DNA from: Astrothelium macrocarpum
Lineage: Eukaryota; Ascomycota; Dothideomycetes; Trypetheliales; Trypetheliaceae
Length of the DNA stretch: 64,000 nucleotides
Assembly: GCA_021030915.1 (NCBI GenBank)
Contig: JAGEMR010000005.1
Coordinates: 434,001-498,000, forward strand
Direction of reading: 5' to 3'
In this document: piece by piece, positions 22,114-32,174 of the stretch
Layout of the letters: every line of letters begins with the position of its first letter
Numbering within the stretch: the stretch's first letter is position 1
The notes under the pieces: model-generated
Seen by the model: only the letters and a program-made list of their open reading frames with translations
What the model was told of the DNA's origin: nothing
Database searches by the model: none
Translations under genes and position numbers: made by a program

Positions 22114-24330
22114 ATGGCCATGCTACTTGAAAATGCCCCCACCGCCTCGACGTTGTTGCAGATTCTTGCGCACTCCCCGCACGATCTACTTCAACCTACG
22201 GATGACCTCCATAAGTCTGCGCTGGCTCTGACAAAACAGTATCTTGATCCTGTCGCTGCAAATGTGTGCGAGAAGCAGCAGAATGAATACCAGGAAGCTC
22301 GCAGGAAACGGAAACGTGGCGATCGAGGATATGTGCCAAAGCCACTACAGCTTAAAGAAGTGTATTTGACAGGATTTGGTGTCGATCAAGTTTATGAACA
22401 AGCAAAGAGAATCATAAATGCGACGCGACGCGAACTGGAAGGGTCATTATCAGAGTTGGACGCTGGATCAATTTCTCCTAAAAGAAATAATTATGCAAAT
22501 GGCATCGATGGAAAGGATGAGAGACAGGCCAGTCACGGCACCAAGGCTGTGCATTATGAAGACGACGAATCGCTATATGATGATTCAGATGACGACAGCC
22601 TAGGGCAGGAAGGTGTTGATTGGGAATATGATGGCGATAGTATTGATAATGAGGAGGAGCAGGAGCAATTAGAAAATGAGAATGGCCCCAACCATCCTGG
22701 CATAAGAAGTCATGGTGATGATGGAGCTCTCGACGGTGAAGAAGACATCGAGTTAAGTGGATCTGATAATCTGGACGATGATCGTAGCGACCTAAACAAA
22801 GCTTCTGGCACATATATCACTGATCCAAATGGTCTTAATGATGGATTCTTTTCCATTGACGATTTTAACAGAAAATCCGAGTTCCTCGAGCAACAAGACA
22901 CGAGAGGTGATCCAGATGATGGAGCTGCAAGCGACGAAGAAGAAATTGACTGGGGAGCTGATCCGTTGGATGGAACCGTTGGTATCAACATAGAACAAGA
23001 CAGCTCAAATGGCGAAAGTGTCGAAGATGACGTCGATGATGGCCCGACGTTTGGAGATGCAATGGATGTTAGTGATGAGGACGAGGACGGGGAAACAATG
23101 CTACTTGAAGGAGACATACAAGGTGGGGGAGCAATGGGAAACACAAATGATATCTTGTATGCCGATTTCTTCGCTCCTCCAGCACGTAAAGCTGGGAAAA
23201 AAAAGCGCGGACGCCTGAACCCGCATAATTTCCCTCAAAAAGACATGGAGAACGACCAAAAAAAACTCGAAGGGCAAGAAGACGAGATGGAGCGCACGAT
23301 CTTTTCTGTCCATCGCGACCTATTTGACGACGTTCTCTCTGAAAACGAATCCGAAGAAGCTCTTAGTGATGCCGACCCTGGCGACCCAAAATCTCGACGC
23401 TCAAACCACGAACGTCGCCAAGCCAAGATTGCAGAAGAGATTCGCCGGCTCGAAGCCGCCAACGTTGCCAAACGTGAATGGACACTGTCTGGTGAAGCCC
23501 GCGCGGCCGACCGTCCACTCAACTCCCTCCTCGAAGAAGACCTTGATTTCGAACGCGCGGGCAAACCGGTGCCTGTGATTACGCAAGAGGTCACTGAGGA
23601 TATCGAAGCCCTGATCAAACGCCGCATCCTCGCTCAGGAGTTTGACGAGGTGATTCGCCGACGGCCTGATGACCTTGCGACGGGGCCGGATACACGGCGT
23701 GGGCGCCAGGGTTTCGAGCTTGATGACGCGAAGCCAGCAAAGGGGCTAGCGGAGGAATATGAGGAGGAGCATCTGCGGCGGACCGATCCGAATTTTGTGG
23801 ATGTGAGAGATGAGAGGTTGAAGAAGGAGCATAGGGAAATTGAAGCGATGTGGAAGGACATCAGTGCCAGGCTAGATGCACTAAGTAATTGGCATTATAA
23901 GCCGAAACCGGCAACCTCGAATCTGGAGATTAGGGTGGATGCCCCCACGATCACGTTGGAGGATGCGCGACCGGCTGCTGGCGGTGATACCGGTGGCGCA
24001 AGTCTGTTGGCTCCGCAAGAAGTCTACGCGGCAGGTGAGGCAAAGGTAGGGGATGATGTTGTGACGAAGGGGGGCATGCCTGTAGGCAAGGAGGAGATGA
24101 GCCGGGATGAGAAGAAGAGGAGGAGACGGAGGAAGAAGGAGCGGTTGAGGAAGGCCGGTGGACTACAGAACGGGCAGCAGAATGAGAAATCGAAGGAGAA
24201 GAAGGCGGTAATTGTAGATTTGAAGCGAGGTGGTGTCAAGGTCATCAATAGGAAGGGAGACGTAGTGGACGTGGAAGGCAAGCAAATGAGAGGGCAGCAA
24301 ACAAAAGGTGGTGGAGCGTATAAATTATAG
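22114..24330 (+). CDS. MPP10: U3 snoRNP protein MPP10
   Basis: MPP10 is a core scaffold of the SSU processome and works with Imp3 and Imp4 on U3 snoRNA. The single exon encodes 738 residues. The N-terminus (LLQPTDDLHKSALALTKQYL) and KEVYLTGFGVDQVYEQAKRI match the family. A long acidic central region follows, with EEIDWGADPLDG and DILYADFFAPPARKAGKKKR, then NSLLEEDLDFERAGKPVPVI and the C-terminal LAPQEVYA motif. A very basic stretch (KKRRRRRKKERLRKAGG) and a KGGGAYKL end complete it. The start at 22114 gives MAMLLENAP; the ATG six bases on is nearly equivalent. It joins UTP25 as the second SSU-processome gene in the window. Confidence 0.92.
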   Translation: MAMLLENAPTASTLLQILAHSPHDLLQPTDDLHKSALALTKQYLDPVAANVCEKQQNEYQEARRKRKRGDRGYVPKPLQLKEVYLTGFGVDQVYEQAKRIINATRRELEGSLSELDAGSISPKRNNYANGIDGKDERQASHGTKAVHYEDDESLYDDSDDDSLGQEGVDWEYDGDSIDNEEEQEQLENENGPNHPGIRSHGDDGALDGEEDIELSGSDNLDDDRSDLNKASGTYITDPNGLNDGFFSIDDFNRKSEFLEQQDTRGDPDDGAASDEEEIDWGADPLDGTVGINIEQDSSNGESVEDDVDDGPTFGDAMDVSDEDEDGETMLLEGDIQGGGAMGNTNDILYADFFAPPARKAGKKKRGRLNPHNFPQKDMENDQKKLEGQEDEMERTIFSVHRDLFDDVLSENESEEALSDADPGDPKSRRSNHERRQAKIAEEIRRLEAANVAKREWTLSGEARAADRPLNSLLEEDLDFERAGKPVPVITQEVTEDIEALIKRRILAQEFDEVIRRRPDDLATGPDTRRGRQGFELDDAKPAKGLAEEYEEEHLRRTDPNFVDVRDERLKKEHREIEAMWKDISARLDALSNWHYKPKPATSNLEIRVDAPTITLEDARPAAGGDTGGASLLAPQEVYAAGEAKVGDDVVTKGGMPVGKEEMSRDEKKRRRRRKKERLRKAGGLQNGQQNEKSKEKKAVIVDLKRGGVKVINRKGDVVDVEGKQMRGQQTKGGGAYKL

Positions 24331-24653
24331 CGATTCGTGGTCGAAAAGATGTATTCAAGCTGTATATCTAGCACAACTCTTTGAGATTGTGGCCAGTGCC
24401 CCTCATATTCTTACTGTGTTCCCTTACGGTCTTTATTCATGGTATCGGCGCCATTCTGGTGCTGGTGATAATCCTGATGACGGCTGGATCATCTGCTCTT
24501 GCGGATATCTACTGGGTAGTATCGCGGCTCAGGCGATGTTTCTTTGCACGTGAGGGGACACGTCCAAACCGCTTTGAGATAGAGCTATTTGAATTCCCCA
24601 GGGCACTCGTAAGAACGATGTTTTCATAATCGAGACATTTCAGCGTATTGCCA
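24331..24653. other. Intergenic between convergent MPP10 and CWF18
   Basis: About 320 bp of 3' sequence; no feature supported. Confidence 0.4.
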
Positions 24654-25274
24654 TCAAGTCCCGTCGTCACCTTCATCAGCTTCCCTTTCCCTTCTCGCCT
24701 CCTCCTCTTCTTCCTTTTCTCTCACGTGTAGAGCCTCTACTAATTCTTCGCCCTCCATTCCGATTGCCTCGCCATCCACGTTCCCATTTCCATTCTGCTT
24801 GGCTTTCTGCTGCTGCTCGATCCGCTGCCTCACCAACCTACTAATCGCATTATTTGTTCTTGTATTCAACCGTCCCATCTTTCTTTCCAGATCTCTCTTT
24901 AGATCCCAATTAGGCTTCTTTGGCTGTAGTTTGAATAGATCGAGCTGCTGGTCCTCTTTCGCCTCCTCTTCGGCCTTTTGCTTCGCCTCTGCTGCAAGGA
25001 GTTTTGCTCTGGTTTCTAGCGTCTCTACGCCCTCGTCCGGGGCATTTTCGAAGCCAAGCTTAGGTCCACGAGTTTCGGCATCAAAGTTTCGCCCGCTGAG
25101 ATGAGTAGTAGCAACGTCAGGAGCCGGTGGCGTGCTTTCAGAAGGCTTTGCAATTGATTCTGCTTCGTCCGCGTCTTGAGCGGAATCTGGTTGTTTGCGC
25201 TTGAGCGATTTGAGTTTGGCAAGTCTTTCTTTACGTTGCTGAGCTGCGGCGTCCAAGGAGGCGTGGGAGGACAT
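24654..25274 (-). CDS. Pre-mRNA splicing factor Cwf18/CCDC12
   Basis: The 206-residue protein belongs to the cwf18/CCDC12 family of spliceosome (Prp19/Cdc5-associated) components. It opens MSSHASLDAAAQQRKERLAK and has the family core FDAETRGPKLGFENAP, a Lys/Glu-rich helix, and LFKLQPKKPNWDLKRDLERK followed by RTNNAISRLVRQRI. The C-terminal tail is acidic and Arg/Glu-rich, probably a coiled helix. I chose the ATG at 25274; the 29 codons upstream in frame are hydrophobic and not family-like. Only 87 bp separate its start from that of the divergent PPR gene. Confidence 0.9.
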   Translation of the reverse strand: MSSHASLDAAAQQRKERLAKLKSLKRKQPDSAQDADEAESIAKPSESTPPAPDVATTHLSGRNFDAETRGPKLGFENAPDEGVETLETRAKLLAAEAKQKAEEEAKEDQQLDLFKLQPKKPNWDLKRDLERKMGRLNTRTNNAISRLVRQRIEQQQKAKQNGNGNVDGEAIGMEGEELVEALHVREKEEEEEARREREADEGDDGT

Positions 25275-25361
25275 TTTGATTGAGAATATAAGAAAACGGG
25301 TTGCAGAAATGATGTCCAAACTTAGGGAGAGCTGTGGCTTGTAGGGGTGAGCATTAGCCAC

Positions 25362-27965
25362 ATGGGAAGACGACTTTTTTCGAACCTCATTTCTCTGCCC
25401 GGACTACTGAATGCGCTCCAATGTCGTTCTCTCGCACTCTGCGCATGCCTAATGAAACGTGCATGCATTTCTACAACACGTAGTATCAAATTCATTGATC
25501 TACCGATCCTGCCATTTCTCGCTCCGCGCGTCTTTGCACCATGGCCAGCTTTTCCCAAGCTCCTTCGTCACACAAGACCAATCCGCGCCAAGCATCACTC
25601 ACATCTAAGTCAAGCAAGAAACCATACGCAACCCGGAGAAGATGGAAGCGTCAATGACTTATTCAGTAACAAGAGCCCTCTGCCTGGAATCTATCTCGAG
25701 GATTTTACAGAAGGTTTTGGGGAAGATGAAACTCCGTCGGTCCTGGAGGCGCAAGTTGCGGATAACACAGACGTTACCACTTCAGAGCAGTCATTCAACC
25801 CCTCCAATAACCACACAACTCCAACCGAGGCAAAGCAGTCCTTCACCTCTGATCTAAGCCAAAGTTCTTTTGCGCAGTCACCTGATGATCCTGGGTTGTA
25901 TAGCTCGGCTGCGGACGGACCTTCGGCATTAACGCAAACAGGACTTTACAGAGAGAATCAACATAATTCGAGTGATGGGAAGGATAAGTCTTGTCCTGAG
26001 AAAATTCAAGAACAGAAATTTCAAGAACAGAGGCATCGAATCGCCCAAGATGCTATTGGATTAAGAACTTTAGACGAATTTGGACATGCTTGGGCAGAGA
26101 AACTCTTAAGGCTCACTAGAGACATCAACAAAGATCTCTATTATTCCATCTGCTCTGATGATCCTGATTTGGTCCAGAGAGCAGAAGGCTTAGGAAAGTT
26201 TTTATTGCAATATGAGGGATCAGCTACATATGTCTTCGGACTGTGGAAGGCCTGCCTAGAACCAGCCCGGGAAACTATACCGTTCCTACTGCATCTACTA
26301 CACGGTTCGCCCTCAAAAGCACTCCAAACACTGTTTTCTGATCGCATGCCTGCGTTCCATGACCGCTTAATCACTTTGCAGCGCACACTAACACCACCCA
26401 AATATGAGCGAGCCTTGAGGTGGTATACGGCCCACGCGCTGGACTTCATTGCAACATGTCTTCACGAAACACACTTAGAAGGATCAGTCGCTTTCGACGA
26501 GCTCTACTTGGAGGTCATGGGAATGCTTGCACATTACAAGGGTTTAAAATGTGTGAGGAGTCCGACGATTTACGCGATTATCAAGAATTGCAAACAAGAT
26601 CAAGTCATTACTCTGTACGACAAAATTGATGCCGAAAATATTCTTTGCCAGCACAGGATCAGATCGCATTTCGCAAACTTTTTTGCTCTGAATGGTCACT
26701 ATAAACGGACAATGGAGGTTTTGAAACAGGCGGCTGCACGTGGTGCTGACGTGACATATAAGGGTTTCCAAACAATCTGCAATATTGCATTGCGCCGGAG
26801 TATGCTTAGTGAGAATGGCTATCACGACAATCCTTGGATCATAGCTTCGATGCTTGACATTGGAATTCCGATGAACATGGCCCACTACGCCATTGTGTTG
26901 GTCAATGCAAATGAAGCTGGAGATCATTTGACAGCATTGCGCACTTATAATCTTCTCAAGGAGTATGGGCAAACACTGTCGCCTTTGGTCTATCACACTA
27001 TGCTCAAAAACTGCATGACAACACTCAATCGAGACACTTTCCAAATGGTTCGTCAGGATATTTTCGATTCTGGAGCTCTGTCCGACGACTTTCTTGCCGG
27101 GACGCTTCTTTGCGCATCTTACATTTTTCTAATTCGGGACCATGATTCCAACAAAATGTTTGTATTTCATGAGATGATCAAGCTCTACCGCCAAATCTTT
27201 GATTCGACACCACTTGCTCACCTTCAGATATTGCCTGCTAGTATCGAAGCAACGAAACGCAATCCTAGGAAAGCGACTTCCTTCGCAGTTGGTATCATGC
27301 TTTCTGCTTTTGTGAGAGCACATCTGAGCGAGCGACTTTTTGATTATTTCATGTTGGAAAAAATATATCGCAATTTTCGGGGGCTAATTGTCCAAGGACA
27401 CGAATTGGTCGCACCAATCGTCCAAACAACTCACGCGTGCAATGCATTCATTTATGCTTTTGGCAAGTCCCCAAACCATCTCAAGAAATGCCTCGACATT
27501 GTGAGGGAAATGAGTACTCCTCTACCTCCCACTGCAGTATATCAGGACACCGGCTATCCTATCAAAGCAGCGCCGCCATGTGTATATTCGTGGACAATTC
27601 TTACCAACGCATTTTTGCGAAGCGGCCAGAACGCAGCAGCTAAAAGAGTGATGCAGGTCATGCAAGAACGTGGCGTCGAACCTAACGTCGTGACTTGGAA
27701 CTCACTCACACGAGGCTATAGCCAGAGTCAAGATGATTCGGCCTTGTTGGATGCATTGCTCGAAATGGACGCAAATGGTATTAGCATGGATGATTATACA
27801 CTAAAAGGCCTCCAGAGGTTCAGAGATAAAGATGTGTTACGAGGGGTTCTTGATGAAGCGCAGATTATCACATCAAGTCGGCGGGCGACCATGAGTCCAG
27901 AAGGCGATTTCATTTCTGGCGAAGCAAGCGCGCAACTAGCATCCGATATTGCAGTCGGCCTCTAA
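25362..27965 (+). CDS. Mitochondrial pentatricopeptide repeat protein
   Basis: Single exon, 867 residues. The N-terminus is rich in Arg, Leu and Ser without acidic residues (MGRRLFSNLISLPGLLNALQ), a plausible mitochondrial presequence. After a disordered region to about residue 220, helical repeats fill the rest. The clearest PPR is near the C-terminus: YSWTILTNAFLRSGQNAAAK, RVMQVMQERGVEPNVVTWNS and LLDALLEMDANGISMDDYTL. Fungal PPR proteins bind organelle RNA and control stability or translation of mitochondrial transcripts; the target here is unknown. I use the ATG at 25362, since the frame upstream begins with GTG. The 119-bp palindrome lies about 145 bp past the stop codon. Confidence 0.88.
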   Translation: MGRRLFSNLISLPGLLNALQCRSLALCACLMKRACISTTRSIKFIDLPILPFLAPRVFAPWPAFPKLLRHTRPIRAKHHSHLSQARNHTQPGEDGSVNDLFSNKSPLPGIYLEDFTEGFGEDETPSVLEAQVADNTDVTTSEQSFNPSNNHTTPTEAKQSFTSDLSQSSFAQSPDDPGLYSSAADGPSALTQTGLYRENQHNSSDGKDKSCPEKIQEQKFQEQRHRIAQDAIGLRTLDEFGHAWAEKLLRLTRDINKDLYYSICSDDPDLVQRAEGLGKFLLQYEGSATYVFGLWKACLEPARETIPFLLHLLHGSPSKALQTLFSDRMPAFHDRLITLQRTLTPPKYERALRWYTAHALDFIATCLHETHLEGSVAFDELYLEVMGMLAHYKGLKCVRSPTIYAIIKNCKQDQVITLYDKIDAENILCQHRIRSHFANFFALNGHYKRTMEVLKQAAARGADVTYKGFQTICNIALRRSMLSENGYHDNPWIIASMLDIGIPMNMAHYAIVLVNANEAGDHLTALRTYNLLKEYGQTLSPLVYHTMLKNCMTTLNRDTFQMVRQDIFDSGALSDDFLAGTLLCASYIFLIRDHDSNKMFVFHEMIKLYRQIFDSTPLAHLQILPASIEATKRNPRKATSFAVGIMLSAFVRAHLSERLFDYFMLEKIYRNFRGLIVQGHELVAPIVQTTHACNAFIYAFGKSPNHLKKCLDIVREMSTPLPPTAVYQDTGYPIKAAPPCVYSWTILTNAFLRSGQNAAAKRVMQVMQERGVEPNVVTWNSLTRGYSQSQDDSALLDALLEMDANGISMDDYTLKGLQRFRDKDVLRGVLDEAQIITSSRRATMSPEGDFISGEASAQLASDIAVGL

Positions 27966-28109
27966 AGAGGCCTTTCTGGTACACAATTGATTCAAATTTG
28001 TTCAAAACATTATCCGGGATCATCTTTCAAAGATGTTCATCCACAGATTTTCTTTGGAGATTTTGGAATCAAGTGCTTGCATTAAATATACCCAAAAATG
28101 TCAACTTTG

Positions 28110-28228
28110 CAGTTTGAATTGAACAATGGCCATGAGTGAATGCAAGCTCTTGATACAGATTGAATGACTGTCAATCGATCTGTATCAAGAGCTTGCATTC
28201 ACTCATGGCCATTGTTCAATTCAAACTG
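28110..28228. repeat. Near-perfect 119-bp palindrome (51-bp arms)
   Basis: The arm 28110-28160 is the exact reverse complement of 28178-28228. The 17 central bases also pair except for two mismatches and the central base, so there is almost no loop. The 13-mer CTGTATCAAGAGC occurs in the right arm (28180-28192) and again directly past its end (28227-28239); its reverse complement is in the left arm. It lies in the 3' region of the PPR gene. A fold-back template switch is the simplest origin; a library or assembly artefact is possible. Confidence 0.95.
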
Positions 28229-28592
28229 TATCAAGAGCCTAACCCCAAAAATCATCTGCTCTCCTCTTTGAGCTTCATCCACTCGAGAAAGCCCGCTTCC
28301 CCTCCCACATGCATCCTCTGCGCCTGCTCTACTGCCCTCACGTCCTTCCAGCCGCATCCAGTATATTTTCATGGGGGTCCTCACAATCCAAAAAACCAGT
28401 TCCTCACCTCGCCGTCTGCGATTCCGCGCCATAGCCAAGCTTTGGATATCGACCTTCCTCTCCTCCACCTGTTTGTCGTCCTCATCATCGGGGACCCCTC
28501 TGACCCAGAAGCCAGCTTCTGGGCCCGCATACGGCGATCCCGCGCCGCAGCGGAGCCGGATTCTGCTCCTCCTCCCCCTCCTCTCCCTACTC

Positions 28593-28817
28593 CTACCTGT
28601 TCCCTTGGCCGGCGGAACCAGCCGCCGGCGCTGCCCTCCTGGCTGCGGCGAGGCAAGCCTCGCACGGAGTATTGACATGCTCCGTTCGAATGGTCCCCCA
28701 CTCACAGGGGCGGAGCCGGCCCTGCCGGCGCCTGTTGGCGAAGTGGATGTGGCAGGGGTAAGTGCACAAGATGCCCCAATGACCACAGGTGAAAAAGTAT
28801 CTAGTCAAAAGACACAT
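28593..28817 (-). CDS. Putative small Cys-rich protein
   Basis: An open frame of 74 codons starts MCLLTRYFFTCGHWG and carries paired cysteines and histidines, ending the cysteine region with NTPCEACLAA. The C-GH-x(5)-C-x(3)-C and CEAC pattern resembles small zinc-binding or secreted-like fungal proteins, but I cannot name the family and see no signal peptide. The frame may continue by splicing at an AG|GTAGGA donor close to its stop; downstream frames in the GC-rich block are open but ambiguous. Treat as tentative. Confidence 0.35.
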   Translation of the reverse strand: MCLLTRYFFTCGHWGILCTYPCHIHFANRRRQGRLRPCEWGTIRTEHVNTPCEACLAAARRAAPAAGSAGQGNR

Positions 28818-29474
28818 TTTCAGGGTGATGATGGTATCGGGGGGTGATCAGTTGGAAATGTGCTTTTTGTTGGTGGTGATGACAGCAAAGATTTTAATGA
28901 GGGCTGAAATGTGCTGGTTTGTCGGTGAGGTGGGCCTCGTCGCTGTATGGCGCTTTTGATTGATGGGAGCAGCAAAAGAAGCGGTTTGGTAGGTGGAAGT
29001 AGAAGGTTTGACATCGTAACGGAAAAGGGTCAAAGGAGCTTTTATATGTGTATTTCCTATTGTGGTGAACCCTATTGTATTGTGAAAGTGATTGAAGTGC
29101 TACGAGAATAAAACTTGTGTGAAGTGAAGTGCCACGTGAAGAGAAAGGTGCCAATGACACCTACATACCCACAAATCGCTGAGGTCTACCCTAAAACACC
29201 ACAACAATAGAATTGAATGCGGTAAAGTGAAGAAACAATCCATGACGTAAAGTGGCTTTACAGAAATATTTGTATATAATACATGTATAGACACGGCCAG
29301 CCTTCTCGGTGGCGCCCAAGGAAAGTGATCCGGATACCCTTAGCTTCTTTCGCGACTGGAATCCACGGGCGAATGAAACGCTCATGGCCAATGTCCGAAG
29401 AATAATGATCCCTTTCTATGGTGATCATTGTAAACCAGCTTGAACGTGTACGCTGGATTTTAGTGTCGCGAGGA

Positions 29475-30146
29475 TTACCGTCCAAGTTCAACTTCTGGAT
29501 ATACCTTCTTCTTTTCAACCTTGGTGACCCCCTCGTCTCCCTCCGCTGCTAATTTTTCGAATTTCTGCACCATCTCTTCCAAGGCATCCTCGCCATTTTG
29601 CCTGTAACGTGTTACTTTTCTGATGTTCACTGCCGTTAAATCGTTGATCTTTTGTCCCTTTTCCCTTATCCGTGCTATTGTCCGTGCCGTCAGGGCGAAT
29701 CGCATATCTCTGGGACCATCCACCAATTCAAGTAATGCTGAGCGTGCTTGATCTTCTTTCACGGGATCCAAGAGCAAGACACGTGTGTACCCTCCGGCTC
29801 TATTGGCATATCGTTCTCGAAACGGCCCAAAAAGCTTCGGTACGATTTGAAGAGGCCTCTGTATATTTGGCCCATTAGCACTGATAAATCAAAACTAGTG
29901 CTTCGCTGATGCATCCCGGTTTAAACATACAAATACTTTAGAATGTGCACTTCTCCGACTACCTTCTGTATTTTTCTTTCCCAATGTGATAAGCTTCTCT
30001 GCCAGCCGCTGCGCTTCTTTCGCCTTATGCCAGGTTGTACATATTGACTCATGCTCGAATAACGATGTGACGAGGTTTTTTAGCAATGCTTGTCTATGTG
30101 ATGATTTTCGTGATAACGTCCGATATTTCATATGCCCTCCGGCCAT
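29475..30146 (-). CDS. MRPL8: Mitochondrial ribosomal protein bL17m
   Basis: A structural protein of the mitochondrial large subunit, the homologue of bacterial bL17 (yeast Mrpl8). Two exons, 30146-29931 and 29858-29475, give 199 residues. It starts MAGGHMKYRTLSRKSSHRQA, then LLKNLVTSLFEHESICTTWH and KAKEAQRLAEKLITLGKK, all diagnostic. The 72-nt intron falls after HSKVF, and the spliced continuation PKLFGPFRERYANRAGGYTR is the conserved bL17 C-terminal motif. A fungal extension (about 80 residues, ending VYPEVELGR) follows the bL17 core. Confidence 0.93.
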
Positions 30147-30492
30147 GATGAATATAGCCCTGCGAGTTTCTCAGAAATGAGATTAAGGACAAGACAGTCG
30201 CATTTTCCACTCACTCAGTTATGGGCGATCGAAATAATGGCACGAGACGCAAGTAGATTAGTGCTGCTTTCAAATGAGACGATTAGTTCGCGAAGTTGAG
30301 GTGCAGTCCCCAAGATTTTGGCCGCTACCCTACCCGCAACCACCTCCGAAGTCTTTAAAATCTATTGGGCAATCCTGCCACAACAAAATGGATCTCTAAA
30401 CAATGTTTCGCACTGAAAATTTCCAGGATCCTCAGTGAAGAGGAAAAATTTGCTCGGAGGGCAAGGATTAGTACCCAAAAGCGGTGCTGGCA
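30147..30492. other. Divergent promoter region of bL17m and MIC12
   Basis: About 350 bp between two mitochondrial-protein genes. No specific element was identified. Confidence 0.4.
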
Positions 30493-30926
30493 ATGGGTTT
30501 CACTACTGGCTTTGTAAATCTCGCCTGACTCTCCCTAGCTGTATTTCGCTGATAATTGAGCTCTAGATCGGAGGCATCACTCTAACAACATCTCTCTTAT
30601 ATCTTACAGTCTCCGTCCATCAACGCAATCGAGCCGCCCAATCCGCGCTCCTCAGACATCAAGCCGCAACTCTCAACAACTTTACCGAGCCCATTCCTCC
30701 AACGCCGACACTTATAGCGAGGGAAACACGGGTCAATTGGACCGAAACTTGGAAAGACAGATGGAATGCCGAGCTCGAAAACGCTGTGAGGAGGCTGTAT
30801 GCCGTAGACTGGAACGAGGTCAGAGATGGTGTTGAGGACCGGGTTGCCACGTTGTGGGCAGCTGCGTTTAAGAAGGCGAGAGAGGAAGCTCCTGATCCGC
30901 CAAAGATTGTGAGCTCAAATAGATAG
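30493..30926 (+). CDS. MIC12: MICOS complex subunit MIC12 (AIM5)
   Basis: MIC12 belongs to the MICOS complex at mitochondrial crista junctions. The first exon is only 21 nt (30493-30513, MGFTTGF); splicing to 30567 gives IGGITLTTSLLYLTVSVHQR, the expected N-terminal membrane segment and Arg-rich turn. The body (AAQSALLRHQAATLNNF, RVNWTETWKDRWNAELENAV, RRLYAVDWNEVRDGVEDRVA) matches fungal MIC12/AIM5, and the total of 126 residues is normal. The tiny first exon explains why a simple reading-frame search misses the gene. It is divergent from bL17m. Confidence 0.85.
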
Positions 30927-32174
30927 GCAGTGGAAGATGGCCAGTTTGGGAGCTCGTGTATTTAAGGAATTGAGGGACTTTGATTACTGCGATTCACCGG
31001 CTAAGATGATACCCTTCCTTGCTATCTCGGTCATGTATACGTCTGATATGCTTCATTTTCTGTATTTATTGTAACTTTTCTCTCGGTTGAAGCACTTGTC
31101 CCACTGTTCTCTACAGCCGGTGAACGATTAAAGAAGGCTTCGAGGTATGCCTTTTTCCCTTCCTTGACCCACCCTTTTATCCGCGCCCAGGATGAACGCT
31201 GATATCTGAAATCCAGTGCTGTCAGTTGGTGCTTTACTTACCAGTGTTGTCCATGACTTGATAGAAAATCCACTCGGTGATTAATCGAATGCTGACTCAT
31301 ATTCTCAAAAATTCACGCTACTTCCGAAGATACGATAAATACGTTCATAACTCGATCAACAAATGGCCCGTTCCCTAATTGAATTATTCTGCTAATGGTG
31401 AAAGAAAATTGATTGTCGATCTGATTGTGTTCGAATGGTTAAGAATGATCATTGCTATTCTTATAAGGCTGCCTAGAAATTGTGCTGCATTTCAGGAACA
31501 ATAAAATGTGCATGCGGTGAAATAATCGATACAATTGCGAATTTGACAATCTCAAGGTCCAACTCTATTTAGTAACTCCAATCTCACCAACTATGCTGCA
31601 TTGGGCATGAAGCACAGATAAAATTCAATAAAAGTGGACCCCAATTGAAAATGGTAGATCAACTGGGATAGCATGAGTAGCAAGGGTTGCAGTTGATTTA
31701 TGACAGTCTTGGATGGGGAAACACAATGAAGAATTTGCCAGCAACGAGTATCATGTGAAGTAAAGCAGCTCAACTCCAAGCAATGATGGCTGTTCTCATT
31801 CTAGATAGGGCAAACGCTAGCAAGGGTTTCATGCAGATCGGCCAGGCTGATGAAAATCAAGGTTCAAAAGTGCTGTGAATCTCGGTGAGGCAGTCGGTCA
31901 CGTTCGCAGCACGTGACGCCGCGAGGCTCCCATCGGGAGGCCTAGATTTTCCGCCGGCTCGAGAGCTCCCAAACTGAACTGCTGCTTGTATTGCAAGATT
32001 CCCTTCCACACTACCAACATTATAATCTGTCACGCTCGTCACTCTTTCTCACTTCAGCGCGGACGCTATCGGTGCGCAGCACAGCGCATCAACCCTTTCC
32101 CAATCCCCGCTGAGTCCGTATAATCAATCTAAATTACCTACGCGTATCAAGACAATTGCCTTTCGCAGCCAAGA
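30927..32174. other. Intergenic, AT-rich
   Basis: About 1.25 kb between MIC12 and Pab2, both on the plus strand. The sequence is AT-rich, without supported genes, RNAs or repeats. Confidence 0.4.

Larger units (their letters stand above)
27966..29474. other. Intergenic with palindrome and GC-rich patch
   Basis: About 1.5 kb that contains the long palindrome (28110-28228) and a GC-rich block at about 28300-28700 with a possible small cysteine-rich gene on the minus strand. From about 28820 to 29474 there is AT-rich sequence with no supported feature. Confidence 0.5.

Noticed and set aside
28160..28675. 171-codon plus-strand frame over the palindrome
   Set aside because: It starts inside the palindrome and reads through the GC-rich block with low-complexity Pro/Ser content; no coding signal.
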